From the NCBI GenBank assembly GCA_006176705.1, contig QRFJ01000378.1, positions 248,001 through 312,000 on the forward strand: 64,000 bases of DNA. The letters run 5' to 3'. The notes beneath the pieces are model-generated. The model was not told the origin of the DNA. It was given only the letters and a program-made list of their open reading frames with translations, and ran no database searches. Positions 10,182 to 22,449 of this stretch are shown here, piece after piece (within the stretch, counting starts at the first letter, position 1; every line of letters begins with the position of its first letter). This stretch comes from Cocos nucifera (lineage: Eukaryota; Streptophyta; Magnoliopsida; Arecales; Arecaceae). The position numbers were made by a program, and so were the translations under genes.

Positions 10182-11685
10182 CTGATGAATGCAGTCTAGC
10201 CAGAACTGGTCCAGCAAACTCAGCCCGACTGACTGTACACTAGCCCAGCCCTCTAGTTGACCTAGACCAACATCAACCCGTGCTTGAACAAGGCCCACTC
10301 CAGCCCACTCCCTCTAACCCTTACGTCAGGAAACCACACTATCTATGGTGGACCACGTGCTGAGTCAATGCGAGTAGACCTTTAAAGGGTCTATGGAATA
10401 AACATCATTGCTTTTAGGGCAATTCCATCATTTTGTCTAATGCGGTGTGCAATGGTTGGCTTTGGTCTTTGATAAGCTTGGTCTAGGTGGTCCATGGGAA
10501 TAGTGGTGCACGATCCGATGGTCCTCATCATAGCCAGTTCAGATCCAATGGCTAGGGGCGATTTTTTATTTGATCTAGGATTTCTCTGGCTTCCTTAGCA
10601 CGATTTGATGGGTGAAAACATTCCTGGCTTTAATCTGATAGCCCTTATTTGATTTGGCATGAATCAAGAGGTCATGTGGTGTTGATTTTATGAATTTAAA
10701 GTCCTTAATAATATATCCGGTGGCCAGAACTCATCAAGCATGAGGATTTTGATCCAGACTCTAATTTGAGTCCAACAAAAACTCACAAACTCCTTTTTTC
10801 ATCTATTTAATCCCCTGATATGCCAGACCTTTAGACAGAGCCCCTTGTGAGGGGACTTAACCCTCCAAATCTCTCTCTTTTCTCTCTTTCTTCTTCTTTC
10901 TTCCTTCTTTTTCTTTTCTTTTTATTTATCTAGATGATCTGAAGATGTCAAGAGCCAGAGAATTTCAAATCATGAGCAACTAAAGATCAAAATTTTGAGA
11001 TGTAGATGAAGTCTTCGAGCATGGATTGTATTTTCTTTTTTTTATCTTTTATAATTTTTTTTATGTAAAGAATTACATGTTCTCCTGTCCAATCTTAACT
11101 CTTATCCTCTATGCATAAGATCTAATATTAACATACTTATTATTGATTAATATTTAAATAAGCTATATTTATGGAGATGGGTTGTGATCGAAAGATACAA
11201 TCCATGCTCGACTTAGTAGTTTATATTAGAGAAAATTAATAAAAAACCATGTTATCAATTTTTAAGAATTAAAATATTGAATAGCTTATGATTCTATTGA
11301 GGGTCTTGATCAGTAGATACAGTTCATGCTTAAAGAAAATAGATTATAGTCATAACTAAATTCTTAAAAATAATAAATTCTTGCATTAAAAAGAATTCCC
11401 ACAATCATGCTAGAGATGGATTTAAAATTTTAGAATACTTTGAATTAATCTCAAAATCCTAATTAATTAAGTAGTTGCTTTCATTTAATTTGCTAAATTG
11501 TAATTAATTTTCTTTAACTTATTTAAATTTTTGCTTTAGAGATTAATTTAAAATCTTATTTTTTTAATTAAATTTAATGCAACTCAATTTTCAATCCCTA
11601 AGAAAATAGTTAACCGACTCACCACTATCCTAAATATTAAAATCGGGTCTAATTTTTATTAGTTGCTATAACGACAAGCAATCAA
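10182..11685 (+). repeat. Probable gypsy E 5' LTR, degenerate
   Basis: The right end (CAAGCAATCA, 11685) is followed 6 bp later by a decayed tRNA-Asp primer site, so this is the LTR's 3' end. The left end is set at the first TG after the C LTR and is uncertain. A pyrimidine-rich tract lies at about 10868-10925, and the rest is unremarkable and AT-rich toward the right. No partner LTR was found. Confidence 0.5.
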
Positions 11686-11691
11686 ATTTTT

Positions 11692-11709
11692 AGCATTATT
11701 GTCGAGGAT
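11692..11709 (+). other. Decayed tRNA-Asp primer binding site of gypsy E
   Basis: TAGCATTATTGTCGAGGA resembles the tRNA-Asp primer site TGGCGCCGTTGCCGGGGA, with several changes including C-to-T-type ones. Its position relative to the LTR end fits. Confidence 0.5.
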
Positions 11710-12340
11710 TGTAGCATGATTGCTTCAAAAAATATTAAAAAAATAAAATTAAAAAAAATTAAAAAATAATTAATTTTTTATTTATTACTTTATATGCTTT
11801 ATTATCTTTTTTATTTTACTACTTTATTTTATAGCATACTTTATTTTATTATCTTATTTATTTTATTATTTTATTTTATTATTTTATACTTTTAGCTTAC
11901 TAACTAATTCTTTTCTTTACTTTATTCTTTCATACTTTATTTTGATGGTGAATAATTTACTTTTTATTATCATTTAATTTAATTTAATTACTTAATTACC
12001 TATTATTTATGCTTTCTTTAAATTTTTGCTTTATATTGTTTTTCATATATGATTTATTAATTGCTTTCTAGCTAGAGTATTTTAATTGCATAGTTAAACA
12101 ATTATCTTATTTTATATAATTAATTTACTACTTATAATAAATTATAATCTTAAAAAATTGATTTAATTTCTTAGGTTACCTAGTTATCTTTTTAGACTAG
12201 TATAATTTACTTTCTAATTAGTTAGATTCTCTAAATTAGTTTAGATAAAATCTAACATAATTAATCTAATTAACTTAATTAAAATTTATTTTTCTTACTT
12301 TTTCTAACATTTACATACCTAATGATAGTTAAAAGAGATC
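11710..12340. other. Very AT-rich stretch after gypsy E primer site
   Basis: Runs such as TTTATTTTATTATTTTATTTT, with no open frame of note. It is probably the leader of gypsy E. I see no domain in it. Confidence 0.45.
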
Positions 12341-13100
12341 AGAAGGAAAAGAACCAGCACCTATAAACACTTAAGGATTTAATAGGTGGTTTGAAGATAA
12401 CGATACTAATGAGTAAAATCTTAGCAAGGAAACGAAGTACCATTCACCATCATGTCTTGGAATATACTATGGCTTTGTTTGCAAATGCCTATCTAAATAT
12501 ATTGCGCATTGAGGGCACAAATGCGAAATGTAACAAAGATGACGGGTTAGGGATCCTGTTATTCTCTTCTTCTGTTTATTGCCGCACCCACAGCCACCAG
12601 GCTTTAACAGTATATAAAACGTGGCTTGATTCCACGATCCGCGCATAAATTAACAATCAATTCAGAACAAATTGGACCAATAATTAAGACAGGATTATTT
12701 CAAGCCTTATTAGAGGAGAAACGCTAATAGGTGGATCAGCATAATAGAGTTGAGATCAGTTGACGCTGATATCTAAAAAGAAAAACGATATTCAGTAGGC
12801 TTCAGAGTATTAGGCACCCCAAAAAAGGCTGGTGCTAACTTAATTGATTTCAGTTTAGCCACTACCATTGGCTCAATGACAATTTGGTAATACTATAGGA
12901 AAAAGCAACTTAGTGGGAACTTCTTATTTCGCACTCGTATACAACTTTATTATTGGTCTAGATTGATGTGGACTGATTTTTCCCTCTAATCATTAGATAG
13001 CTTGTTAAAGTTTTTGACCCTCTTAAGTGATTAGATATTATAGTTTGCGACGTAAGAAAGCCGATACTATTTCAATTAGTTTCAGGCATCAATATTTTAT
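12341..13100. other. Unrecognised stretch at the start of low-quality sequence
   Basis: I cannot match this stretch to any other part of the window. An 85-codon open frame (12391-12648) has no recognisable motif. It runs into sequence that looks like error-rich copies of the A LTR, so it may itself be unreliable. Confidence 0.35.
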
Positions 13101-15020
13101 GATTTGATTAATTGCTTTTACAATAAATCTATGTGTAATTTACCTTTCTAGGGGCATAAAATTGTTTGAAATGCTTTGACTTATTTAAATTTATATGATA
13201 ATGGGTTATTTATCTATCACGCAATGTGTTATTTATGTCTTAGGTAATACTATCCTAGTGAAAGTTAAATGCTCAAATGAAATTAAGTTAGAATTATATT
13301 CAAGAGTTTAGATGGATTATAAGACATTGAATCAAATAAATCATTTAATAATTACAAGACTACATTAACCTCACAACGAAACTCCATTAGAGAATTCAAA
13401 TTCTACTTCTATGGATTGTGTTAATTGATTGTTCACCGACAGTGTATGTCGTATTTACCTAAGATCGCCCGACTATATCTATTGTTTAGCATGAGTTTTT
13501 ATTTAATTTCTATCGGGGTTGCTGGAGTCAACGGAGCTGTTAGAGTACCAAGGAGATTATCGTTATAGCGTAACACTATCAGATGAGCATCTGAAATGCC
13601 ATTTTTTTAATTAAAATAAAAAATTCGATGCAAAGGAACCTTACCTCGATTATGTTACATAAGAGAGTTCTACTCTTGTCTTCGTGCAATGCACGTGGAT
13701 GATAGATGGATCCTGATTTTCTGCCAAGTGATGCTGCATGGCTTTGTTCCTGTTCCGACCTGACTAATGCATCTGACTTTAATGTTCACCATTGAGAGTT
13801 GTTTATAAGTTATTTGACTTTTCCACAATTTTTATCTTTCGTTCATCTAAGCCTCATATGTATAACCCTAGTTGATGTAGATATGTTGTTTTCTAGTCTC
13901 GATTCTTGTTGATCATGTTTATTTTAATAAAAATTAAAGTATAAGAAATATAGATAAATATTATGTCCAATACATTGTAAATGGGTTTATATCGGCTAAC
14001 CCTGGATGATCCTATTGTGCGGAAATGGTTCTTGTCTTAGCACGTCCGCTGGCCTCTACGGTACCACCGGTGAACTCTATTTTATCTCTCTGTGGTAGAG
14101 GAGCAGCCCTATGATGATCATCGAGAAGTCAAGTCAATTCATGGGCTGGTTAGAGTGAAATAATAGAAAGTTCTATTATAGCATTGTGAGTTATTGACTC
14201 GAAATGGTCGGAACCTCGTCGTCTAATGCAACATCTACCAATATACATTAGAGTATTTGAACATAGAACTTATGGGTGTCTCTTGCTGAAATGTTACCTA
14301 CTAACCCGGTAAAGAATTCTGAATGTCACTGGGGCCTTGGCTGCTCACAGCGGACTGAGAAGAACCTTATATTTATTGTGAAGCGCGGTCTGATCAAAAT
14401 GCAATTAGTCCAGACTTAGCGATGCGCGAGACAGGCGGAAGAAGAGAGTATGGTTCGTTTATTGTCGAGAGAAGACGTATGATGGGTTAGCCGACCGATA
14501 CGACCCTGGTAGGTGTCAGCGTGGATTTCTGGGCAGCAATTCTAGAAATATGTACAGTTATTATCTTTGTGGTGATCGTCGAGTCATGTCTAGCGCTGTG
14601 TTTCGGAATCAGATTAGAGATGGTGCTGTAATCCGATACTAAACTTGCTGTTCTCTCTCCCAGACTAATTCAAAGCACTTTGTTGTCGATATCATGAGAT
14701 TAGAAGATACTGAATGATTTCAGTTTGGAGTAAACCTCTGCATTTATTCATCATAGGACAGAGGGACGTGAATTTCCTAAAACTACGCGAGTTTAACACA
14801 GAACAGTTGGCTTTTATAGGGTACCTAATTTGGAATCTTGTGAAATCGGATTGTCGAATTGCACATTGTCACCTGAATCTACGCTTTCCACTAGCCCTTT
14901 ACCTTTGGGTTGTTCAAGCCCGCCATTGTGCGCTGCGACCTTTCTCCTTGCAGGTATCTGTCCAGGGTTGGAACGACGCCTCTACAGCCTACTCACATGA
15001 GGAATATGCATCATGGCTAG
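13100..15020. repeat. Error-like, fold-back copies of family A LTR
   Basis: Recognisable but scrambled A LTR pieces occur in both directions. 13140-13400 resembles the LTR start in plus direction. 13990-14080 resembles the LTR end in minus direction. 14090-14180 and 14480-14560 are plus, and 14880-14970 is again minus (CTTTCTCCTTGCAGG against the LTR's CCTTCTCCTTGCCAGG). Indels and substitutions are dense throughout. At about 15020 the sequence abruptly becomes clean A LTR. Confidence 0.6.
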
Positions 15021-15196
15021 CACTCGATTGAACCTAACCGTTCTTCTTTTCATCATATAGTTTCATAAAAAGAGTTTTGAGCCAAAGGAGTTTGTGCTCA
15101 ACAGAGGCCTTCTATGGTCTTTGGAGTCCAAGTTAGAATAGTTGTCTTATTTTATAAGACATTACCTGCCATTTTTGGTCACCTGCCATTTTTGTT

Positions 15197-15257
15197 TTGA
15201 CTTTGTCAAAAGTTACCTTTGACTGGTCAATTGACCATTCATCTTTGACTTTTGACC
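15197..15257 (+). promoter_or_regulatory. W-box cluster, A2 5' LTR
   Basis: Six TTGAC[C/T] cores on the two strands within about 60 bp. The cluster lies about 300 bp upstream of the TATA box. Confidence 0.55.
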
Positions 15258-15549
15258 ACATGTCACACCATTGGAGACTGGTGGGGGTTGTCCCCCTGCC
15301 AGAACCTGGCAAGGAAAGGGCGCAGCCACCCTGGCGTGAGCCCAAGTGGAGGCGCCTAGGAGTCCTGTTGGACAAGGACTCCACCTCCCTTTGGATTCCA
15401 ATAGAGTTTACTAAGAATCCAGTTTGACTGGTCTTAGGCGCCCTCTAAGGAGGAATCCAGGGGACTCTATTCCAACCAATCAGATTTAGATCTGATTTTC
15501 ACAAAGGGTTGTGATTGGTTGGAGGAAGAGAGAGTTGGATCACGAGGTC

Positions 15550-15557
15550 TATAAATA
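15550..15557 (+). promoter_or_regulatory. TATA box, A2 5' LTR
   Basis: TATAAATA within TCTATAAATAAGACCCT, the core promoter shared by the A LTRs. Confidence 0.65.
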
Positions 15558-16128
15558 AGACCCTGCGCCCAACCCAAGAGAGCAAATCTTATTAGAGATT
15601 TCCCACGTCCAAGGCTGCCTCTCCCCTCCTTCCTCCATGCCTAATACTTCTCCTCCTCCTCTCCACGTCCAAAAGAGTTTTGGACTTAGTTTGGTCGTTC
15701 CAGATCAAGGAAAGGCGACAAAAGCAAGAAGGCTGCGCTGCTGCAAAGGACGACTGCTGATCTTCAAAAGGAGTTTTGAAGATCCTCCAGATCAGATCCA
15801 GATCTAATTTTTGGAGACGTGATAGAGAAGAAGAGGATCTCCAGATCCAACCCGAGTGGATACCGGTAGAGGCCAGGCGCTTGCGTGGCTAGATCCAGAA
15901 CCTTCCGCTGCAATCAGGATCATCTACAGGGTAATAGGATTACCCAAATCAGGTAAATTGAATTTGATTTAATTTATCTTCTTTTATTTTATTTATTAAA
16001 ATAATAAGAATCAGATCTGAAATATATCAAGATCTGATTAGGATCAAGAGAAAAATTTTTGAAATATATCTCTTGATCTGATCAGATCTGGACAAACCTG
16101 GACCGGGAAATCAGGATTTCCCTTCAAC

Positions 16129-16142
16129 TGGTATCAGAGCCA
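16129..16142 (+). other. Primer binding site, initiator tRNA-Met, of A2
   Basis: TGGTATCAGAGCCA is complementary to the 3' end of plant initiator tRNA-Met. It lies two bases after the LTR end. This is the standard copia primer. Confidence 0.9.
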
Positions 16143-17991
16143 TGGTTCTAAAATTGTTTAGATCTGATTTTAATTTTATTTTAATTAAAATAATGTGATT
16201 TCAGATGTCACATGAGATGTGATCAGATCTGAAATCAGAAAAAATTAAAATTAAATGATTTGGATCTAAGAACATGAAGATATGCATGACTAGTTCTAGA
16301 ATAGAATAGTTCTATAGAATAGTTTTGCATGTCTTTGATTTAATCTGATTAAATCATATTTTAGATCTTCTTATTTACTATTTTTGATATTATAAGTATT
16401 ATAATAACATCTGATAAATAGCAAATAAAAATTATTTAATTTTAAATATCATATGAGATATGATAGATGCATGACTAGACTAGTTGTAGAATAGTTCTAC
16501 ATAATTGTCTAGATTAGAATTTATTTTGATTAGATCAATTTAAATCTAATTTTTTAGATTATTATGAGATAATTTAGATCTGAAAACATGCATGATTTGA
16601 TACATGAGATGTATGCAAAATATGCCATGATTAGATCTAATTTGTATATGAGATATATGATATAGATCTGAAACTGTTTTGTAGATTTACATGTTCCTGA
16701 TTAAGGCGTTCCTCTTGGCCGTCCGGTCATAAGAATGAAGAAGGGTTTAAAGGCCCTCTCTTCCCAATCGATGGGGTGTTCTTATAACGTGTAGGGGTGC
16801 TGCGTGTTCGTCCTTAATCAGAAACCCAAAACTTACTTTCTGCAAAACCCTAGATCCTGAAACCCTAGGATTTATTGTGCATATTTTATTTATGAACCCA
16901 ACTTAATTAAGAATTAAGATTATGGAATATCAATTAGGTCTAAAATTGAGAATTTCAGATCTAAGACATATTCATAATACTGGGTTCGGGCTTGGGTAGC
17001 TCAATTAGGTCTAAGCGGTTGATCAAACCGAATCAAGAGTTGGTTAGATGGGATCAACAATGCTTAAATTGACCAGCCTAATAGGATTAAGTCTGGGTCA
17101 AGATCGAGTCACGATCAAGCAAGACCTAATTAGGCTCAGAGGTTAGAGTCTGGATTGTAGGCTAACCAATTGGTTCTGACTCAACAATTTGGTGTCTAAG
17201 GTAAGTTTGGCACAGACGACCGACTGATTTTTAATTGGAAGCTACTCGACCTGAATGCGTTCTTGTGTGAGTTAACGGCATATTCCTTCCACCGGTCTCA
17301 CTTACCTGGCCATATCTGTTGACACAGTTCTGATCTGAGGTGGTCAATAATCCGAGCTGACCCATGCCACTAGGTTAGTCATAATTGTTATGACTAAGCA
17401 AGTCTAGTTTAATGAGACCTGAATCAATTCTCCCTAAGAAAAGATTAAGTCCGAGGTCTTCCACCATTGTAGACGTGCGGGCCCTTCCCGGGTTGATTGT
17501 TCTCGGCTGGATACAGTGGCTCAGTTGCACCGAAAAGATGCAACCATGTCTATTAGGCATTGGATGCTATGGGCTGGAGGATGAGTTGGGCTCAATATTC
17601 TGGATACGGTGAGAGACCCAATTAGGAACCCAGTCTATGCAAATGGTGGGTCTGACTTAACTAAGGAGTGGATCAATATTCCGGATACGGTGAGATTCAT
17701 GAATTAGAGACCAAGTTTGGGTGCACCATGATTAGAGAATCATTGAACAAGAGTTGTTCACTCATTGGCTAACCCATCACCAATAACTGTTAGGTGAGGT
17801 GATGAGTCAGTTGGTGAGACCGCACCACCCACTAGAAATCATCAATCGTGAAGATTTTCGCATCTCTACAGAGGGAGTGTAGGGATCCGAGAAAATAGTG
17901 GGAGCTAATTTGTTTAAAAATAAAATCCTAAACAAATTGGTCAAGTCAAAATTACAGTATCTAACTAGAATCTTTGACTCTCTACAGAAAA
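16143..17991 (+). other. A2 long untranslated leader
   Basis: About 1.85 kb lie between the primer site and gag, without a substantial open frame. The first 550 bp are AT-rich with repeated AGATCTGA motifs. Two AAACCCTA telo-box motifs lie at 16845-16852 and 16860-16867. The rest is a conserved spacer also present in A3 and A4. Confidence 0.75.
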
Positions 17992-18797
17992 ATGTCTGCG
18001 TCCAACCCACTGGCACGTATCCTAGACACACATAGACTGACTGGACCCAATTATAAAGATTGGCTCAGGAACTACAAAATTTTTGGGTTCAGAGAAGTTA
18101 ACACATGTTTTGGACCAGGACCCTCCCACCTTACCAGCTCGTCCATCCACTGAACAGAGAGCGTCTCTGGAAAAATGGATAGACGAAGACAATAAGGCCA
18201 GATACTACATGTTGGGCTCGATGTCTGATGAGCTCCAGCGCCAACATGAAGATATCGAGACTGCTCGCCAAATGTTGGCTCACCTGCAGGAGATGTTTGG
18301 TGAACAGAGTCGCGCAGCCAAATATCAAGTCACGAAATGACTTTTTAAGGCTAAGATGCGTGATGGGCAGTCAGTCCAAGATCACTGTCTGATGATGATC
18401 AAGGACATGGAAGAGCTTGAGAAGCTCGGTGTGAAGTTAGACTTGGATCTGCAGAATGATATTATTCTGCAATCCTTGACTGATGCATATGGGCAATTCA
18501 TCATGAATTACCACATGCATAAACTTCAAAATTCCTTGGCCGAATTAATGAATATGCTGGTTACCGCTGAGCTTTCTATGAAAGGTTCTAAAGGCTCAGT
18601 TCTTGCTATGGAATGGACTTCTTCCAAAAGAAAGTCTTATGGAAAGGAAAAGAAGTCTATGAAAAAGCAAAAGGTAGAAGGACAAAGAAGAAGAAAGGCA
18701 GAGCCGAGATGAAAGCCGGGTCAAAGAAAAGTGTTTCCACTGCAATAGCGACGGCCATTGAAAGTGGATTAGCCCATAGCTTACATTGAGCAGCCTG
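17992..18797 (+). pseudogene. A2 gag (copia UBN2-type)
   Basis: The start ATG at 17992 opens MSASNPLARILDTHRLTGPN, the usual N-terminus of a copia gag. A 2-base loss near 18070 shifts frame, and the frame resumes at 18083 with the capsid-like region (QHEDIETARQMLAHLQEMFG). An in-frame TGA lies at 18338-18340, and the same frame continues to 18712. The lysine-rich tail and the zinc knuckle CFHC..., 18732 onward, follow, but the knuckle has TGA for Trp at 18759-18761 and lacks the last Cys. The TGA at 18338 is shared with A3 and A4. Protease sequence is absent after 18797. Confidence 0.88.
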
Positions 18798-19740
18798 TTA
18801 ATGGTCTTTATCATGCATATTGATGTATCTGTTTTAACTATCGAGCAAAATGTGAATGCCAAGACCTAGGGATAGTCCAAATGACAGATATCTATGGCAC
18901 CTGAGATTAGGTCATATAGCAGAAGATAGGATTAACAAATTGGAGAAAAATGGGCTATTGAGTCCATTGACTTTTGAGTCATATCCAACTTGTGAATCTT
19001 GTCTTCAAGGCAAAATGACTAAACTCCCTTTTGTTGGACATGGGGAGAGGGCCACAGATCTCCTTGCCCTAGTACATACTGATGTGTGCGGCCCATTTGA
19101 TGTGCCGGCTAGAGGCAATTTTGTCTACTTCATTACCTTTACCGATGATCTGTCTAGGTATGGGTATGTGTATCTTATGAGACACAAGTCTGAAGCTTTT
19201 GAAAAGTTCAAAGAATTCAGACATGAAGTAGAAAAATAAACTGGAAACCCATTAAGGTTCTTCGATCAGATCGAGGAGGTGAATACCTTAGCCGGGAATT
19301 CCTAGACTATCTTAAGAAAAATGGCATAGTCTCTCAATGGACTCCACCAGGAACACCTCAACTCAACGGGGTTTCAGAATGGAGAAATCGGACCTATTGG
19401 ATATGGTTCGATCCATGATGAGCTTCACAGACCTCCCTGATTTTTTTGGGGACATTCATTGTTAACTTCAATTTATCTACTGAATAGGGTTCCCTCTAAA
19501 ACCATTCCTACCACACCGTATGAGATATGGCACGGTAAGAAACCAAGTCTGAGTCATCTCAGAATTTGGGGTTGTCCGGCTCATGTCAAAAGACAACAAG
19601 CGGACAAGTTAGAGTTTAGGTCCTTTAGAGCTTGATTCATAGGATATCCTAAAGAGTCATTAGGATACTATTTCTATATTCTAGAAGACCACAATGTGAT
19701 TGTGAGTCGACATGCCATCTTTCTTGAAAAATAGTTTATT
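18798..19740 (+). pseudogene. A2 integrase
   Basis: The pre-integrase zinc region is present (WHLRLGHI...CESCLQGKMTKLPF). The core catalytic residues are visible as Asp at 19081-19083 (HTDVCGPF), Asp at 19269-19271 (RSDRGGEY) and Glu at 19377-19379 (NGVSEW), giving D-35-E spacing. The frame is broken by TAA at 19237-19239, by one-base losses near 19250 and 19393, and by TAG at 19732-19734. The TAA and TAG are shared with the other A copies. It would insert the element DNA into the host chromosome but is dead here. Confidence 0.88.
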
Positions 19741-21060
19741 CAAGATAGCGGCATTGGAAAGCAGATTAAGCTTGATGAGAAAGTCTCACAAGTACAACGA
19801 GCTAAGGACCAATTGGAACCAAATCAGGTTGAGCCAATAAGAACACTACCTCCTCCACCTCGTAGATCGAAAAGAGTTTCCATCCCCCTGAGAGATACTT
19901 AGGTATTATTTCAGAGGACGTAGAGGAAATGTTCCTCGTAGGTAATGGTGCTCATGGTGATGATCCCAAAACCTACAACGAGGTGATATCAGATATCGAC
20001 TCCGAGAAATGGCTAGAGGCAATGCAGTCAGAAATTGACTCGATGCACTCAAACCAAGTCTGGACCTTGGTAGATCCACCAGAAGGTATAGTACCTATTG
20101 GGTGTAAATGGATCTTCAAGAGAAAGATTGGTGCAGATGGGAATGTGGAGACATTCAAGGCTAGACTAGTGGCAAAAGGTTATAGTCAACGTGAAGGCAT
20201 TGACTATCAGGATACCTTTTCCCAGTAGCTATGCTAAAATCCATCCGCACATTGCTTGCCGTTGCAGCCTATTTCGATTATGAAATATGGCAAATGGACG
20301 TGAAAACGGCATTCCTAAATGGATATCTTGAGGAAGATATCTATATGGAACAGCCGCTAGGTTTCACATCCAGTGATACTGATCACAAGGTTTGCAAGCT
20401 GCAAAGGTCCATATATGGACTTAAGCAAGCATCTCGGAGCTGGAACACTCGTTTCAATGATGTGATCAAAAAGTTTGGTTTCATCAAAAACGAAGAGGAA
20501 CCATGTGTTTTCAAAAGGGTCAGTGGGAGCGCTGTTGTCTTCCTCGTATTGTACGTGGATGACATCCTCCTTATTGGGAATGATATTCCCATGTTGACAT
20601 CAGTCAAATTGGTTGTCCAAGGAATTCTCCATGAAAGACCTAGGCGAAGCATCCTTTATTCTAGGAATTAAGGTCTATAGGGATAGACCGAATAGGATGC
20701 TAGGACTTTCACAGAAGATGTACATAGAGGAAGTACTAAAGAGGTTTAGTATGGAAAACTCTAAGAGGGGATTAATACCCTTCAGACATGGTATTCATCT
20801 TTCCAAGAAGATGTGCCCCAGCACACCTGAGGAAATAGAATGCATGAGCAAGATCCCTTATGCTTCTGCAATAGGGAGCCTCATGTATGCCATGCTATGT
20901 ACACGACCTGATATAGCCCATGCTGTGAGTGTCACAAGCAGATATCAGTCAAATCCAGGTGAAGAACACTGGACTTCTGTGAAATGTATCCTTAAGTACT
21001 TGAGAAGAACTAAGGATATGATGTTGGTCTTTGGTAATGGAGAACTCCAAGTCCAGGGAT
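19741..21060 (+). pseudogene. A2 reverse transcriptase
   Basis: The RVT_2-type domain is split over three frames. 19929-20228 has WLEAMQSEIDSM, VPIGCKWIFKRK and ARLVAKGYSQREGIDY. 20231-20671 has WQMDVKTAFLNGYLEEDIYM and the catalytic YVDD at 20552-20563. 20613-21092 has FSMKDLGEASFILGI and PDIAHAVSVTSRY. One-base changes near 20222 and 20610 cause the shifts. It copied element RNA into DNA in virus-like particles and is inactive here. Confidence 0.9.
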
Positions 21061-21338
21061 ACACAGACTCGGATTCATGTCCGAAATATTAGATGATCTG
21101 GAAGAGTCGACATCCACCATGCAGCAGTCTGTTGGTGGTTTGCTGCAGAAAGAGTTCCAAGCCAAATGCGTGATACCACCATCATCCACGATTACCTTGA
21201 AAAGGTTACGTTGAGGTCAAGAGAGTCAACTCCACAGATAATGTGGCAGACCCACTTACAAAGCCGTTGGGCCAGCAGAAGATCGAAGCCCACCTTGAGA
21301 AGATGGGACTTAGACTTGTAGCCAATTGGCTTTAGGAC
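21061..21338 (+). pseudogene. A2 RNase H remnant with 197-bp deletion
   Basis: The RNase H start (TDSD) is followed by scrambled sequence and then, at GATA 21172-21175, a jump to the domain end, as in A1. The catalytic Glu and second Asp regions are gone. The end corresponds to the segment with the DP.TK motif in A3. Confidence 0.82.
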
Positions 21339-21349
21339 AAGTGGGAGAT
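21339..21349 (+). other. Polypurine tract of A2
   Basis: AAGTGGGAGAT directly precedes the 3' LTR start. Confidence 0.85.
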
Positions 21350-22420
21350 TGTTAGATATATGTGCCCTAGAAGCCAGAATTGGCTGACACTTGTAATACA
21401 CTTCTAGGGCAAAATTATAATTTTGACTATAATCAATAAAATGGGTTATTTTCTATCACATATGTGTATTTAGTGTCTGTGATACATCCTTTGAGTTAAT
21501 GGTAATGATAATTCATATTTTCAAGAGTTGAAAATTTAAGACATGAATAATCATTATTAACTCATAAAATGCTTCCCGACCATAGGATCATCACGAGGAT
21601 GGTGATTGATCCGGAAGGTTGGTGTACAATCGCTTCTCTTTAGTAGATGAGTCTTGAGTCTATGGTGTGGAGACACCGGAGCGAGAGTACAGGTACTCGT
21701 TAGAGAACGAGGGCACTGAGCGTGACCACCTCGAGTAGTCATTAGGAAGTCTACCTTCTCGTCAATGACTGACTCGATGCTGCAGTAGTGTGTCTGGTTC
21801 TTTGACCTGAGATGCATCGGCAGTTCACCTTGAGGGTGTTATAGTTTGACTACACCATTACTCGGTCTCCTAGCCATATGGAACCCTGAGGTGTATGTTG
21901 GCTATAGCATGTTCATTGTAGGAACTGGATTGCATCAAGATGGAATCTATCTACCTCGGTGGTAGAGGAGCAGCCCTATGATGATCATGAGAATCAAGTC
22001 CAGAAGCCCATGGCCATGGCAGAGTGAAATAATAGAAAGAGTTTCTATTTAGATTTTCACATCGGACTCGAATCGAATGATTACATCATATGACAGAAAC
22101 TAGGGTTTGACGAGTTCACCTTAACCCTAATCTGATCGGGGCTCAAGATAGAAGAACTTAATCACACAGGTAGCTGCACCAAGAGGTTCACATTCAGCTC
22201 TGATGGGTTGCCACCATATACTGCTAGGTGTCACTGGTGGATTTTGGGAGCAATTAGAATGATTTAGATGATCGATCATTCTAGCTGTTCGAATCAGAAG
22301 AGTTCTGATCCATCGAAAGGAGTTTCGATGATGTCGATGATAGAGATCATGACATATCCCATTACCATATAGAACTGAACCTAACTGGGTCACACAAACA
22401 AGGGTTTGAATCTGGTGATC

Positions 22421-22449
22421 ATCAATTGAACTGATCCAGTTCAATTGAT
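22421..22449. repeat. Perfect hairpin in A LTR, 13-bp arms
   Basis: ATCAATTGAACTG, a 3-base spacer and CAGTTCAATTGAT form a perfect inverted repeat in U3. The same hairpin is seen in the A4 LTR, and in the other A LTRs it carries small changes. Confidence 0.85.

Larger units (their letters stand above)
15020..16126 (+). repeat. A2 5' LTR, clean part
   Basis: This aligns with the last 1.1 kb of the A LTR and ends CCTTCA at 16126. It carries a W-box cluster (15197-15257) and TATAAATA at 15550-15557. The upstream half is the scrambled stretch to the left. Confidence 0.88.

Noticed and set aside
12391..12648. Possible host gene exon (85 codons)
   Set aside because: No recognisable motif, and it lies in sequence that looks error-rich.
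14714..15031. 105-codon frame near the A2 5' LTR
   Set aside because: It falls in the fold-back noisy LTR copy; the frame is an artefact of scrambled LTR sequence.
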